A DNA stretch of 64,000 nt from Brotonthovivens ammoniilytica (GTDB lineage: Bacteria; Bacillota; Clostridia; Lachnospirales; Lachnospiraceae), in the NCBI RefSeq assembly GCF_025566885.1, contig NZ_JAOQJQ010000009.1, forward strand, positions 1 to 64,000, read 5' to 3'. The position numbers were made by a program, and so were the translations under genes. Under the pieces are notes generated by a model. The model was not told the DNA's origin. It ran no database searches and worked only from the letters and a program-made list of their open reading frames with translations. Shown piece by piece: positions 36,782 to 45,304 of the stretch (its first letter is position 1; each line of letters starts with the position of its first letter).

Positions 36782-37681
36782 TTACTGTACTTCTCTGTGC
36801 AGAGATTTCTTTCTCCGCTCCCAGAACTGATTGACGAGTCTTGCTTCATTGCCGTATTCCATCATAAGATGCTTCATATGCAGTCTTGCACACTCCAGTT
36901 TGTCAAACATTTCAGGCATTTTCGTGCGGACAATTCTCCCATTCTCAATGGCAGCCCCGCCAAACATACGAATCCTTAACTCTCTTCCATATTCCGTCTT
37001 TCTTAAATAATTTACAATAATCATATCAATGGGCTGATCAGAAATACCATTTGCAAGAATCGGATAATTTTTCCAGTAATTTCCCCCTATCCACAGACAG
37101 TCCGGATCATTGTTCTCCACATCCTCCAGACAGATTCCCAATTTCGTAATATCAATACCATTGCAGTAATTTTCTTCATCCAGCATATTTTTCATATTCA
37201 GCAGGCCATATCCAAAATCCTCCACAGCCCCGTCACTGTAATGATAATAATGAGAGCCCGGACACCAGATCTTATATGCCAGCGCCCCCTCCACAGCAAA
37301 TTCCCGATTATAGGCTTCCATTTTTTCATTGGTACGCCCTGGCTGGCGTATCAGCACAGCTGAATATGCAATCCCGCTCTCAAGAATACAATATCCGTTT
37401 TCTGCCTGACAGTGCCCGGGACGGTTCATAAATATGCCGTAATCCTCCGGTTCAAAGGCATCTGCCCTATTCATAGGAGGTCCTTCAATCACTCTTTCCT
37501 GCTCCTTGCTAAGGGCATTTTCCTGCTCATACAGATCCGCATAGGGGGACTGCTTTTCTTCTTCTGTGAGTCTGGTTGTCAGCTTTTGTATCTCCGCAAA
37601 AGACAGTTCTCCAAATTTTCTGGCTGGATGGCTGGCCCTTGGAATTAAAGTTACTACATCTTTCCTGAATTCTGTACCCAT
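36782..37681 (-). CDS. DAPG/phloretin hydrolase-like protein (C-C hydrolase)
   Basis: 299 residues, GAAGGAG before the ATG. NGYCILESGIAYSAVLIRQPG, then LAYKIWCPGSHYYHY (134-147) and near the C-terminus H271xxxE275 within HLMMEYGNEARL match the layout of the 2,4-diacetylphloroglucinol hydrolase family (PhlG and phloretin hydrolase), zinc enzymes that cut a C-C bond between an acyl group and a phloroglucinol ring. Probable zinc ligands are H144, E186, H271 and E275 (inferred by position). The motif is divergent from the plant-polyphenol enzymes I can recall, so substrate is open. As the last gene of the right operon it could act on the aglycone released by the deglycosidase-like pair. Confidence 0.6.
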   Translation of the reverse strand: MGTEFRKDVVTLIPRASHPARKFGELSFAEIQKLTTRLTEEEKQSPYADLYEQENALSKEQERVIEGPPMNRADAFEPEDYGIFMNRPGHCQAENGYCILESGIAYSAVLIRQPGRTNEKMEAYNREFAVEGALAYKIWCPGSHYYHYSDGAVEDFGYGLLNMKNMLDEENYCNGIDITKLGICLEDVENNDPDCLWIGGNYWKNYPILANGISDQPIDMIIVNYLRKTEYGRELRIRMFGGAAIENGRIVRTKMPEMFDKLECARLHMKHLMMEYGNEARLVNQFWERRKKSLHREVQ

Positions 37682-37696
37682 ATGTTCTCCTTCTAT

Positions 37697-38176
37697 TTAT
37701 GCAGGATCATACATTCTCTGCTTTGTCTCCCCCACCTGCTCCATCAGCTCAATGGGCGTACCGTCCGGATCCACAATCCAGCACACATAACATCCGTCAC
37801 CACTTAGAAAAATGTCATCTATGGAATATACCCGCTCTGCATCCGGCTCCGGAGATTTTACCACCTCGATGCCCCTTTCATTTAAAACCTGTATCATCTG
37901 CGCCATATCCTCTGTTTCCAGTGCAAAATGCCATGCGGTCTGATTGTCATAATATGCGGCCGTATCCGGATGAGGATGTGGATTATCTCCTTTTACAGGC
38001 TGCAGTTCTATGTATTGTCCATGTGCAACTTTAATGTAATAATCCCAGGGCTCATCCCCTTCCTTTTCCTGTAGGTAAAACAACACTTCAAATCCCAGCT
38101 TTTCATAAAACTCTATTGATTTTTTCACATCATTGCAAAAAAGGCTGACATGAAACAGACTTTTAAATAATTTCAT
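37697..38176 (-). CDS. VOC-family (glyoxalase/dioxygenase fold) protein
   Basis: 159 residues from the ATG at 38176 (AAAGGAAG upstream). Two beta-alpha-beta-beta-beta modules: FHVSLFCNDVKKSIEFYEKLGFEV, with the first metal ligand His, and AWHFALETEDM, later CYVCWIVDPDGTPIELME. Likely ligands are H9, H76-region and the final Glu. The family includes glyoxalase I, epimerases and extradiol dioxygenases. A dioxygenase role is unlikely in an anaerobe, so an isomerase or lyase role is more probable, but this is inference. It starts 60 nt after the alpha-subunit-like gene. Confidence 0.8.
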   Translation of the reverse strand: MKLFKSLFHVSLFCNDVKKSIEFYEKLGFEVLFYLQEKEGDEPWDYYIKVAHGQYIELQPVKGDNPHPHPDTAAYYDNQTAWHFALETEDMAQMIQVLNERGIEVVKSPEPDAERVYSIDDIFLSGDGCYVCWIVDPDGTPIELMEQVGETKQRMYDPA

Positions 38177-38236
38177 TGTTTTTACTTCCTTTCCCTTCCT
38201 CCAGGCATAAAATGCTGCCAATTTTCTGTTCTGTCA

Positions 38237-39205
38237 TCAGCTTTCCTCCAGCAGCCCCTGAACCATCTCCCGGTATCTTGTCATCTGCACTCTTTCATCT
38301 TCTTTAATACTGAAATGGTGTCCTTCGTATTCTGCCGCAATATATCCTTCGTATCCCGATTCCTTAATATATTTCATCAGTACATCCTGAGGGATACAGC
38401 TGTCTTTTTTATCCTCCCCCAGATAATAAAACTTTCCATGAATCATATGAGCGTATGGGAGCATCTTAAGGAGATCTTCGGGGTCTGACGGACAGCCGTT
38501 TTTCTCATAAAATTCTTCCGCATACATGTTTTCCCTCTCATTTAATTCCAGGTCCTTTACCGTATCCATCTTAAGTTTCAGATCCCACCGCGCCAGAATC
38601 TGTTCTATTTTTTCCCGCCGGCATTCTTTATCGTTCACCGCCTGTTCAATATGCAGTGGATGGGGATACCTCTGAAAGATACTCATATCCGGCACGATTC
38701 CAAGCCAGCCTTCTGATGATTTCATAATCTCCAGATAGTTCTGCCAGAGGGGGAGATGAATATTGTGTGGAAAATGAATTTCAATGGCAAGCTTTACCCC
38801 CATCTTCTTACAGAAGGGCTGCATTTTGGCAAAGATTTCCGGGGAGATGGACTGCTGGGTCTTTACACAGGAAAACCCGGCCTTTTTGGCATAAACAATA
38901 TCGTTTCTGGTAAATTCAATAATTTCTTCCCGATTCAAGTCCCGGTCATGGCGCATTCCCATATCAATATAGGCCTCCCAGCTCACCGGATCCATCTCAT
39001 ATTTTTTCATACTGTCCCGGAGGGCAGACAGCCATTCATCCGGAATATCCGGATATCCTCTGGCAAACTGCGACGCTACCACAGTAACCCCGGTAAAACC
39101 ATTATCTTTTGCCTCTTTGATCAGCGCATCCATATTTTTTTCCTTTGTAAAAAACAATTTTGCATAACTGTAAAGACACGCTCCGATCTTAATTTTCTGA
39201 CTCAT
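38237..39205 (-). CDS. C-glycoside deglycosidase alpha-subunit-like TIM-barrel protein
   Basis: 322 residues from the ATG at 39205, preceded by AAGGAGGTG; a longer frame to 39247 overlaps the upstream gene. TIM barrel with metal ligands E142 (LAIEIHFP), D173 (GIVPDMSIF), H256 (MIHGKFYY) and E292 (AAEYEGHH). The HGKFY and EYEG segments resemble the Mn-dependent alpha subunits of bacterial C-glycoside deglycosidases (DfgA/Dgp/CarB type), which cleave the aryl C-C bond of 3-keto-C-glycosides by elimination. It follows the DUF6379 gene by 14 nt, the expected partner order. Identity of the substrate is inferred. Confidence 0.75.
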   Translation of the reverse strand: MSQKIKIGACLYSYAKLFFTKEKNMDALIKEAKDNGFTGVTVVASQFARGYPDIPDEWLSALRDSMKKYEMDPVSWEAYIDMGMRHDRDLNREEIIEFTRNDIVYAKKAGFSCVKTQQSISPEIFAKMQPFCKKMGVKLAIEIHFPHNIHLPLWQNYLEIMKSSEGWLGIVPDMSIFQRYPHPLHIEQAVNDKECRREKIEQILARWDLKLKMDTVKDLELNERENMYAEEFYEKNGCPSDPEDLLKMLPYAHMIHGKFYYLGEDKKDSCIPQDVLMKYIKESGYEGYIAAEYEGHHFSIKEDERVQMTRYREMVQGLLEES

Positions 39206-39219
39206 TTTGTTACACCTCC

Positions 39220-39636
39220 TTATCTCAGCGCCAGCCGCCTTACACAATCCCTGGTATTTACCATATAGTTTCCAAAGTATCCTGTATAAGGTACTTTATA
39301 GGTCATTTCTACCCGGACCTGATACTCCCCTGCCTTTGGGGGGGCTTCTGTCAGCACCCTTAAAACCGCCTTATCCCCGGTAAACCAGTATTCCTTATAT
39401 GCATACGAAACCTCCTCCATCCGGTACCAGGTTCCGTTTACCAGAATCCTTAACCAGCTTTCCGGAATTTCAGCTCCATCCAAAAACACCCGCAGTTTTT
39501 CTACATTGCACAGAAAGCTTCCCCGGTAGGTAGGAAAGGTCAGCTTCATTTCATACCCCAGTTTCTGATCTTCTGTGCCGTAATACTGCATGTCTTCGTT
39601 ACAGATCATATATTCGCTAAAGGCTGTAAAATCCAT
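39220..39636 (-). CDS. DUF6379 protein, C-glycoside deglycosidase beta-subunit-like
   Basis: 138 residues from the ATG at 39636 (AAAGGAGGAGATATT); an upstream frame start at 39738 would overlap the esterase gene. All-beta protein without membrane segments: GYEMKLTFPTYRGSFLC, VNGTWYRMEEV and EYQVRVEMTYKVPY match the small beta subunit of C-glycoside deglycosidases in size (about 140 residues) and pattern. In known enzymes this subunit covers the alpha-subunit active site and is required for stability and activity. Its adjacency to a matching TIM-barrel gene is the strongest evidence for the function of the whole island. Confidence 0.7.
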   Translation of the reverse strand: MDFTAFSEYMICNEDMQYYGTEDQKLGYEMKLTFPTYRGSFLCNVEKLRVFLDGAEIPESWLRILVNGTWYRMEEVSYAYKEYWFTGDKAVLRVLTEAPPKAGEYQVRVEMTYKVPYTGYFGNYMVNTRDCVRRLALR

Positions 39637-39658
39637 AATATCTCCTCCTTTTTTTCTA

Positions 39659-41386
39659 TCACGATTTCCTTCCCGGAACCCATGGAACAGTGAGATAAGA
39701 AGCCTTATCTCCGCCTGTGTAAATAAATGCCTTTCCACGATTTACACTGGCCGCCGGTTCAAGATCCGGCCATTCCTCTTTATTTATCTCATAACCAGAA
39801 ATTATGCACTGCATTTTCTGGCCCTTTTCGTAAATCATCCCCACAGGCCAGAGAGGAATATCTACTCTCACCGGCCGGCCCGGCACTAATTTTTCAGTGT
39901 GGCGAAAGGTTAAATACGGCTTGCTTTCCGTTGAAAGCTCTGCGTCTGTTTCCCTTAAGGATGCCCGCAGTCTTCCGCAGGGCGTGTACTGGGGAGAGCC
40001 TTCAAATCCGCTGAAGGGAGCCCCGTACACAACCGGAGGCATCAGGTTATCATGCGCATCTGCTTTCAGCACGTAAACAAACAAATCCAGATCATGGGCC
40101 GACTCTGTTTCCACCCAGAGATGAGCGGCAAAATATCCTGTTGTTTCTGTTGTTGCATCCATAGTCATAGAAAATACCAGCTGATCTTTTCGATTATCAC
40201 TTCTGTATCCCTGCTTTGTTTCTGATACAGGCTTTTCCTCTGTAAGACAGTGCTTCTCATTGTCCAGATATATCTTTTTATATTCTGTATCCGGCAGTGG
40301 AAACTTTTCTTCCGGACGATTGACAATATCCTTTCCCCCCGGATTTAATACGCTTAAACGAACCGGCGGCGTTTTAATCCACTTGTTATCTATGGATTTC
40401 AGATAGCAGTCAAAAAAGAGTTTCAGATCTTCCTGATATTCATACAAATCAGACCATTCATGGGTATTATGTATCCTCAGCCATTTAGCAGAAGAACCAA
40501 TCCGCTCAAAGGCTTCCAGAGTTCCATAGGTATGAAACTTGCTGATATAGCTTCCCACAATATATGCCGGTACGGTAATGTCTTCCAGCCTGATCCGCTT
40601 ATCCTCCCAATATGCATTCATCAGAGGATATTTCTCTGACATGGCCGCCATGTTTTCATAATAGGTAAAGCCTTCTTTTTCCCGGTCAATCCGCTGCTGA
40701 AATCCAAAATTGGGAATTCCGCCGCACATACTGGTCTGCCGGTACACATCATTAAATCCTTCCCAGGGTGCAATGGCCGCTAAATGGGGAGGTCTCACAG
40801 AGGCTGTCAGAAACTGCGCAACTGCAAGATAAGAGTTTCCGGACATTCCAACTTTTCCGCTGCACCAGGGCTGCTTGGCTGCCCATTCTATAATGTCATA
40901 TCCGTCTAACGCCTCAGCCGTGCCAAAGGAAACATTATCCCCGCCGCTGTAATAAGTCCCTCTGGCGTCAGGCTGTACTACCGCATACCCGGCCGGCACC
41001 CAGAAACCCGGATCTGGCCCCTCCTGCTTTTGCAGCCCGGAAAGAGCTCCATCGGGCACGCCCCAGGGCAGATGCAGACTGTGCACATGTTTTCCATAGG
41101 GGCTGTATGCTACAACCGCCGGAACCGCTTCTTTACCGGCGGGCCGGATTACATCAGTGAATATCACTGTTCCGTCTCTTAATTCCACAGGGAGATCCTT
41201 TTCCAGTATCATATCGCAGGCAAGAGGCTTTGATTCCTTCGTAATACGGCTTCCTTTTTTTAAGAATACAGTCTCCCGCTTTACCCCCGGATGCTGTTCC
41301 TTAGGATAAACCTGATGAGGATCAAAAATCACCTCTATCTGCTCTTTTCCAAATTGCTTTTTTACATATTTCCGTTTTCTAATCAT
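39659..41386 (-). CDS. CocE/NonD-family alpha/beta hydrolase (esterase-like)
   Basis: 575 residues. N-terminal alpha/beta-hydrolase domain (peptidase S15/CocE type) with DVIRPAGKEAVPAVVAYSPYG, the oxyanion/YAVVQPDARGTYYSGG region and the nucleophile serine in KVGMSGNSYLAVAQF. The C-terminal jelly-roll domain (~390-575) is typical of the family (LVPGRPVRVDIPLWPVG). The segment that in CocE carries the catalytic Asp (GWxD) reads VGSYISKFHT here, while NTHEW offers the histidine, so the acid residue is not obvious. No signal peptide: cytoplasmic. It may remove acyl groups from imported glycosides. It starts 5 nt after the permease stop. Confidence 0.8.
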   Translation of the reverse strand: MIRKRKYVKKQFGKEQIEVIFDPHQVYPKEQHPGVKRETVFLKKGSRITKESKPLACDMILEKDLPVELRDGTVIFTDVIRPAGKEAVPAVVAYSPYGKHVHSLHLPWGVPDGALSGLQKQEGPDPGFWVPAGYAVVQPDARGTYYSGGDNVSFGTAEALDGYDIIEWAAKQPWCSGKVGMSGNSYLAVAQFLTASVRPPHLAAIAPWEGFNDVYRQTSMCGGIPNFGFQQRIDREKEGFTYYENMAAMSEKYPLMNAYWEDKRIRLEDITVPAYIVGSYISKFHTYGTLEAFERIGSSAKWLRIHNTHEWSDLYEYQEDLKLFFDCYLKSIDNKWIKTPPVRLSVLNPGGKDIVNRPEEKFPLPDTEYKKIYLDNEKHCLTEEKPVSETKQGYRSDNRKDQLVFSMTMDATTETTGYFAAHLWVETESAHDLDLFVYVLKADAHDNLMPPVVYGAPFSGFEGSPQYTPCGRLRASLRETDAELSTESKPYLTFRHTEKLVPGRPVRVDIPLWPVGMIYEKGQKMQCIISGYEINKEEWPDLEPAASVNRGKAFIYTGGDKASYLTVPWVPGRKS

Positions 41387-41391
41387 GAAAA

Positions 41392-42402
41392 TTATTTCAC
41401 CTTCTGCGCTTTATTTTTCAGCATTTTATTTCTGATATGAGAACTCTGGACATCTATAAATACAGCGATGATAATCAGAAGTCCTTTTGCAATCAGCTGC
41501 CAGTTGGAATCTACATTTAAAAGATTCAGGCCGTTATTGATACATCCTACAATCAGACATCCCACAAAGGTTCCAACCATGCTTCCCTTCCCCCCGGAAA
41601 GCGGGGTGCCGCCAATAACTACAGCTGCAATGGCATCCATTTCCATGCCCTGTCCGGCGGAAGTCTGGGCGGAAGCGGCTCTTCCTGTGAGAATCAGCGC
41701 TGTTACAGCCGCGCAGATTCCCATAAAAATAAAAACTCCCATTTCCACCCGTTTGGTGTTTACGCCGCAGACCCTGGCGGCTTCTTTATTCCCTCCAATG
41801 GCAAGGGCATTTCTGCCAAAGGTTGTCTTTTTAATCAGAAGGGTTCCAAAGGCTACCATAACCAGCATCATAATCACCGGCACCGGTATCGGTCCCGCAT
41901 GACCCTGTCCAATGGATTTAAACCATTCCGGAATCCCGGTTACCGAAGAATTGTTGCAGGCCAGATAATTGACTCCCTCGAAAATAGACATAGTAGCAAT
42001 TGTGGCGATAAAAAACGGCAGTCCCACTTTGCTGATCAGCAGACCATTTAAAAGCCCGGCTAAAAGTCCGATTCCAAGTGCAAGCACTACAATGAAAACC
42101 GCCGGCATGGCTGTTTTTGTAGCTAAAAGAGCCGCGAAAGTTCCTATCATGCCAACCATAGTACCTACTGACAAATCAATGCTTCCACTGGCCACTACCA
42201 GTGTAAATCCGATTCCAAGTGTAGTAGACGCACAGATCTGCCGCAGAACATTTGTGAGATTTCTTGTGGTTAAAAACGCATCGGAAACGCAGCTTAATAC
42301 AATAAAAATTCCCAGAAAGATTAAAATACATTTATAATCTCCAACCAATGCCCGCCAGACAATATTTATTTTCTGTGAAAATGTACTTTTTGTATCTGTC
42401 AT
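41392..42402 (-). CDS. Ribose-type ABC transporter permease
   Basis: 336 residues, about ten hydrophobic helices, TAGGAG before the ATG. TLGIGFTLVVASGSIDLSVGTMVGM and GGTPLSGGKGSMVGTFVG are the hallmark segments of RbsC/BPD_transp_2 permeases of carbohydrate uptake-2 ABC importers. Forms the membrane channel with the neighbouring ATPase and lipoprotein. Located between binding-protein and esterase genes in one operon. Confidence 0.9.
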   Translation of the reverse strand: MTDTKSTFSQKINIVWRALVGDYKCILIFLGIFIVLSCVSDAFLTTRNLTNVLRQICASTTLGIGFTLVVASGSIDLSVGTMVGMIGTFAALLATKTAMPAVFIVVLALGIGLLAGLLNGLLISKVGLPFFIATIATMSIFEGVNYLACNNSSVTGIPEWFKSIGQGHAGPIPVPVIMMLVMVAFGTLLIKKTTFGRNALAIGGNKEAARVCGVNTKRVEMGVFIFMGICAAVTALILTGRAASAQTSAGQGMEMDAIAAVVIGGTPLSGGKGSMVGTFVGCLIVGCINNGLNLLNVDSNWQLIAKGLLIIIAVFIDVQSSHIRNKMLKNKAQKVK

Positions 42403-42484
42403 TCTTTTATACTCCTATACAGTTACAGCGACAGGATTCCTGCCGCTGTAAACATCATCCCGCAATACAAACTGATTTTTGCAT

Positions 42485-43501
42485 TTATTTTACATACTCA
42501 TCAATATTGCTGCTGTCCACAATATAAGTTACTTCTTTTGATATATCAGTTGTTTTCTCAAATGTTTTGTCAGAAGCAACGGCAATTGCCAGATTCAGGC
42601 CATTCTCGGCAATAATATCAAAATCAAATCCGATGGTTGCTGATTCCAGCCCGTCTTTGATTCCCTGAAGTCCTGTCTGTGTGGCATCCATGCCAAGAGA
42701 TACCATTTTTACATTGGCTGATGCACATGCCTGCATAGCCCCCATTACCATTTCATCATTTGCGCTGACTACACAGTTCATTTCCGGATATGTCTGCATC
42801 CAGTCTTCCATCTGAGACAGCGCTGTATCCGCAGAAAAATTGCAATACTGCATTTCCAGTAACTTTGCCCGGTCTTTATAAGCTTCATCCTCAAATAATG
42901 TACAAAGTCCTTCGTAGCGCTCTGTCATCTGTTTCACACCCTGGGCGCCGTTAATATAACCAACATTTAAAGTAACATCCTTATTCTCATCCAGATACTT
43001 TTTCAGCCAGTCTGCCTGTGCCACACCAGCTCCATAATGATCAATAGTAAGCAGGCTTGCGGTATAGTCTTCATAATTAATGCCAAATCCGAAATCAATC
43101 ACAGGAATTTCAGCTGATGTACAGGCTTCAAAAGCCGGAACAGAGCCGTCAGAATCCACTGCCTGTATGCAGATAACATCCGGATTTCTGGCAATCAGGC
43201 TGTCAACGTCGGATAACTGTGTATCCACATCCAGATTAGCATTGGTAAAGAAATACTCAATGGTATACGGATTGCTGTCATCTTTATTATAGGCTTCAAT
43301 TAGTTCTTCTGTTTTTTCCCACCATCCGGTCATAGCCTCATCCAGAGAACGAAAAGCAAAACCAATGGTGAGGGCTTCTTTTCCGGCCCCGCCTTCTTTC
43401 GACGAACCATTGCCGCCTTCCTGTTTCCCACAGGCTGCCATAGATAAAATCAATACTGCCGCCAGTCCCACACACAATAATTTCTTTAATACCTTCTTCA
43501 T
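42485..43501 (-). CDS. Sugar-type ABC transporter substrate-binding lipoprotein
   Basis: 338 residues; AATAAGGAGG upstream. Lipoprotein signal peptide with lipobox LSMAAC (Cys at ~23) and a Gly/Ser-rich tether, then a type-1 periplasmic-binding fold (Peripla_BP_4): TIGFAFRSLDEAMTGW, ARNPDVICIQAVDSDGSV, SANDEMVMGAMQA and IGFDFD. Relatives bind ribose, other monosaccharides, autoinducer-2 or inositol. In this operon a glycoside or its sugar is more likely; the ligand cannot be read from sequence. Confidence 0.9.
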   Translation of the reverse strand: MKKVLKKLLCVGLAAVLILSMAACGKQEGGNGSSKEGGAGKEALTIGFAFRSLDEAMTGWWEKTEELIEAYNKDDSNPYTIEYFFTNANLDVDTQLSDVDSLIARNPDVICIQAVDSDGSVPAFEACTSAEIPVIDFGFGINYEDYTASLLTIDHYGAGVAQADWLKKYLDENKDVTLNVGYINGAQGVKQMTERYEGLCTLFEDEAYKDRAKLLEMQYCNFSADTALSQMEDWMQTYPEMNCVVSANDEMVMGAMQACASANVKMVSLGMDATQTGLQGIKDGLESATIGFDFDIIAENGLNLAIAVASDKTFEKTTDISKEVTYIVDSSNIDEYVK

Positions 43502-43524
43502 TTTTTTCCTCCTTATTTGTTGTT

Positions 43525-45072
43525 TTATTCATCACATGCCTTATAGTTCAGACACTTTTGACCTGTTTTAACCCGTTCCTCAGAAACACCAAATGCATAC
43601 TGGAGCAGATCATCTGCCGAAAGTCCCTCACGGTTTTCTTCCATATGTACAATCTGTCCATTTCTGACTACTGCAATGGTGTCGCTCATACCCAGGATTT
43701 CCGGCATCTCAGAGGATACCATAAGAATAGCAAGCCCCTCATTTCTGGCCAGATCATTCATAATTTTGTAAATTTCTGACTTCGCACCCACATCTATCCC
43801 TCTTGTAGGTTCATCCAGAATCAGAATTTCAGGATTATTTAACAGCCACCTGGCCAGAATTACTTTCTGCTGGTTTCCTCCGGATAAAGAAGCAATAGGG
43901 TCTGAAAATGAGGCTTTTTTTACATGCAGCTTTTCTGATATCTGCTCACAATCCCAAAGCTCCTTCCTGCTGTTCATAAAACCGGCCCTGGCATACTCTT
44001 TAATTCTGGGCAGCGTAATATTTGTGGATATGCTCATGGACTGTAAGATTCCCATTCTGAGCCGGTCCTCCGTTACCATGGCAATTCCCTGGGCAATGGC
44101 ATCTTTGGGACTGGTAATTTTTATTTCCTGATCATTGATATATATCTTCCCGGACCGGATGGGATCAATCCCGAAAATGGCCCGCATAATCTCGGAACGT
44201 CCCGCTCCCATCAGTCCGCAGAGCCCTAAGATTTCTCCTGCCCGCACCTCAAAAGATACATTTGAAAATCCGTCTCCGCAGAGGTTTTCCACCCGGATTT
44301 TAACTTTTCCTTTTTCGAACTGATCCTTTATGTAAACATCATCTATTTCTCTGCCGGCAATAAGTCCGATCAGTTGATCCATAGTGATCTCTCTACAGGA
44401 TTTCGTGGCCACAAACTGTCCGTTTCTCATAATTGTCATGTTGTCACAGATTTCAAACAGTTCCTCTAATTTGTGGGATATAAAAATAACCGCGGTTCCT
44501 TTTTTTACAAGATCCCGGACAATGCCATGAAGCAGCAAAATCTCCTGGTCGGCCAGAGCGGATGTGGGCTCATCCATTACGATAATATCAGCGTCATAGG
44601 ATACCGCTCTTGCCAGCTCGATCAGCTGCATATTTGCCACCGACAGACTGCTGACATAGGCAGAAGGATCCACTGAAATATTCAGCCGTTCCAGCAGCTC
44701 TTTTGTCTTCCGGTTCATCAATCCGGTGTCAATGACTCCGGCCTTTGCAAACTTTCCTTCCCTTCCCATCCAGATATTCTCTGCAACAGTAAATGTCTGA
44801 ACAAGATTCAGTTCCTGATGGATCATGGAAATTCCCGCATTTAAAGCATCGTGTGGAGATTTAAACGCCGTTTCCCTGCCTTTGTAAATAATCTCACCTT
44901 CATCCTTCTGATAAATACCTAGCAGACATTTCATCAGGGTAGATTTTCCTGCTCCGTTTTCGCCAATCAGCGCATGAATTTCTCCTCTATGCACAGTCAG
45001 ACTGACCTGATCAAGAGCTACCACTCCCGGAAAACGCTTTGTAATTTTTTTCATCTCCAATACAGCTTCCAT
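43525..45072 (-). CDS. Ribose-type ABC transporter ATP-binding protein (two nucleotide-binding domains)
   Basis: 515 residues, the normal length for RbsA-type proteins. Two ATPase domains. The first has Walker A GENGAGKSTLMK, signature VSSLSVANMQLIELARA (degenerate) and Walker B IIVMDEPTSAL. The second has a modified Walker A region (GLMGAGRSEIMRAIFG) and the signature LSGGNQQKVILARWL with Walker B LILDEPTRGIDVG, as expected for this class. First gene of the right operon; promoter and inverted repeat lie upstream (45124-45164). Confidence 0.92.
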   Translation of the reverse strand: MEAVLEMKKITKRFPGVVALDQVSLTVHRGEIHALIGENGAGKSTLMKCLLGIYQKDEGEIIYKGRETAFKSPHDALNAGISMIHQELNLVQTFTVAENIWMGREGKFAKAGVIDTGLMNRKTKELLERLNISVDPSAYVSSLSVANMQLIELARAVSYDADIIVMDEPTSALADQEILLLHGIVRDLVKKGTAVIFISHKLEELFEICDNMTIMRNGQFVATKSCREITMDQLIGLIAGREIDDVYIKDQFEKGKVKIRVENLCGDGFSNVSFEVRAGEILGLCGLMGAGRSEIMRAIFGIDPIRSGKIYINDQEIKITSPKDAIAQGIAMVTEDRLRMGILQSMSISTNITLPRIKEYARAGFMNSRKELWDCEQISEKLHVKKASFSDPIASLSGGNQQKVILARWLLNNPEILILDEPTRGIDVGAKSEIYKIMNDLARNEGLAILMVSSEMPEILGMSDTIAVVRNGQIVHMEENREGLSADDLLQYAFGVSEERVKTGQKCLNYKACDE

Positions 45073-45098
45073 GTCATCCCTCTTTCATTTTTATGATT

Positions 45099-45111
45099 AT
45101 TTACTGTAAAT
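45099..45111. promoter_or_regulatory. Palindrome at the right operon promoter, candidate LacI-family operator
   Basis: ATTTACTGTAAAT, a perfect 6-1-6 palindrome directly downstream of the -10. It overlaps the word TGTAAATTTTC (45105-45115) shared with the left operon leader (35379-35389). Confidence 0.45.
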
Positions 45112-45123
45112 TTTCATATCATT

Positions 45124-45151
45124 ATTATAACACAAATCTTGTTTTGGTCAA
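45124..45151 (-). promoter_or_regulatory. Promoter of the right catabolic operon
   Basis: Minus-strand TTGACC (+ 45146-45151), 16 bp, TATAAT (+ 45124-45129), 52 nt upstream of the ABC ATPase start. Confidence 0.8.
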
Positions 45152-45164
45152 TAAGATTTGTGTT
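45129..45164. repeat. 12-bp inverted repeat framing the -35 of the right operon promoter
   Basis: AACACAAATCTT (45129-45140) and its perfect reverse complement AAGATTTGTGTT (45153-45164), separated by 12 bases that contain the -35 hexamer. A second regulator, or a looped arrangement of the LacI protein, could bind here; it may also form a stem if transcribed from upstream. Confidence 0.65.
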
Positions 45165-45304
45165 TTTTGTAAATATAGTCTATTATTTTCAATATTTTTT
45201 ATATAATTTAAATAATTTTTCTTTCACATCATTGCTTTATTAAAGGGTTTTAAAATGTAAATTTACATTTTCTGGTATTTCAAACATTTGATTTAGAAAG
45301 CACA

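Noticed and set aside
29726..45072. myo-Inositol catabolism cluster (Gfo/Idh plus TIM-barrel isomerases plus sugar ABC importer)
   Set aside because: No iolB, iolC, iolD or iolE-like genes; DUF6379-like and DAPG-hydrolase-like proteins point to glycoside or polyphenol breakdown.
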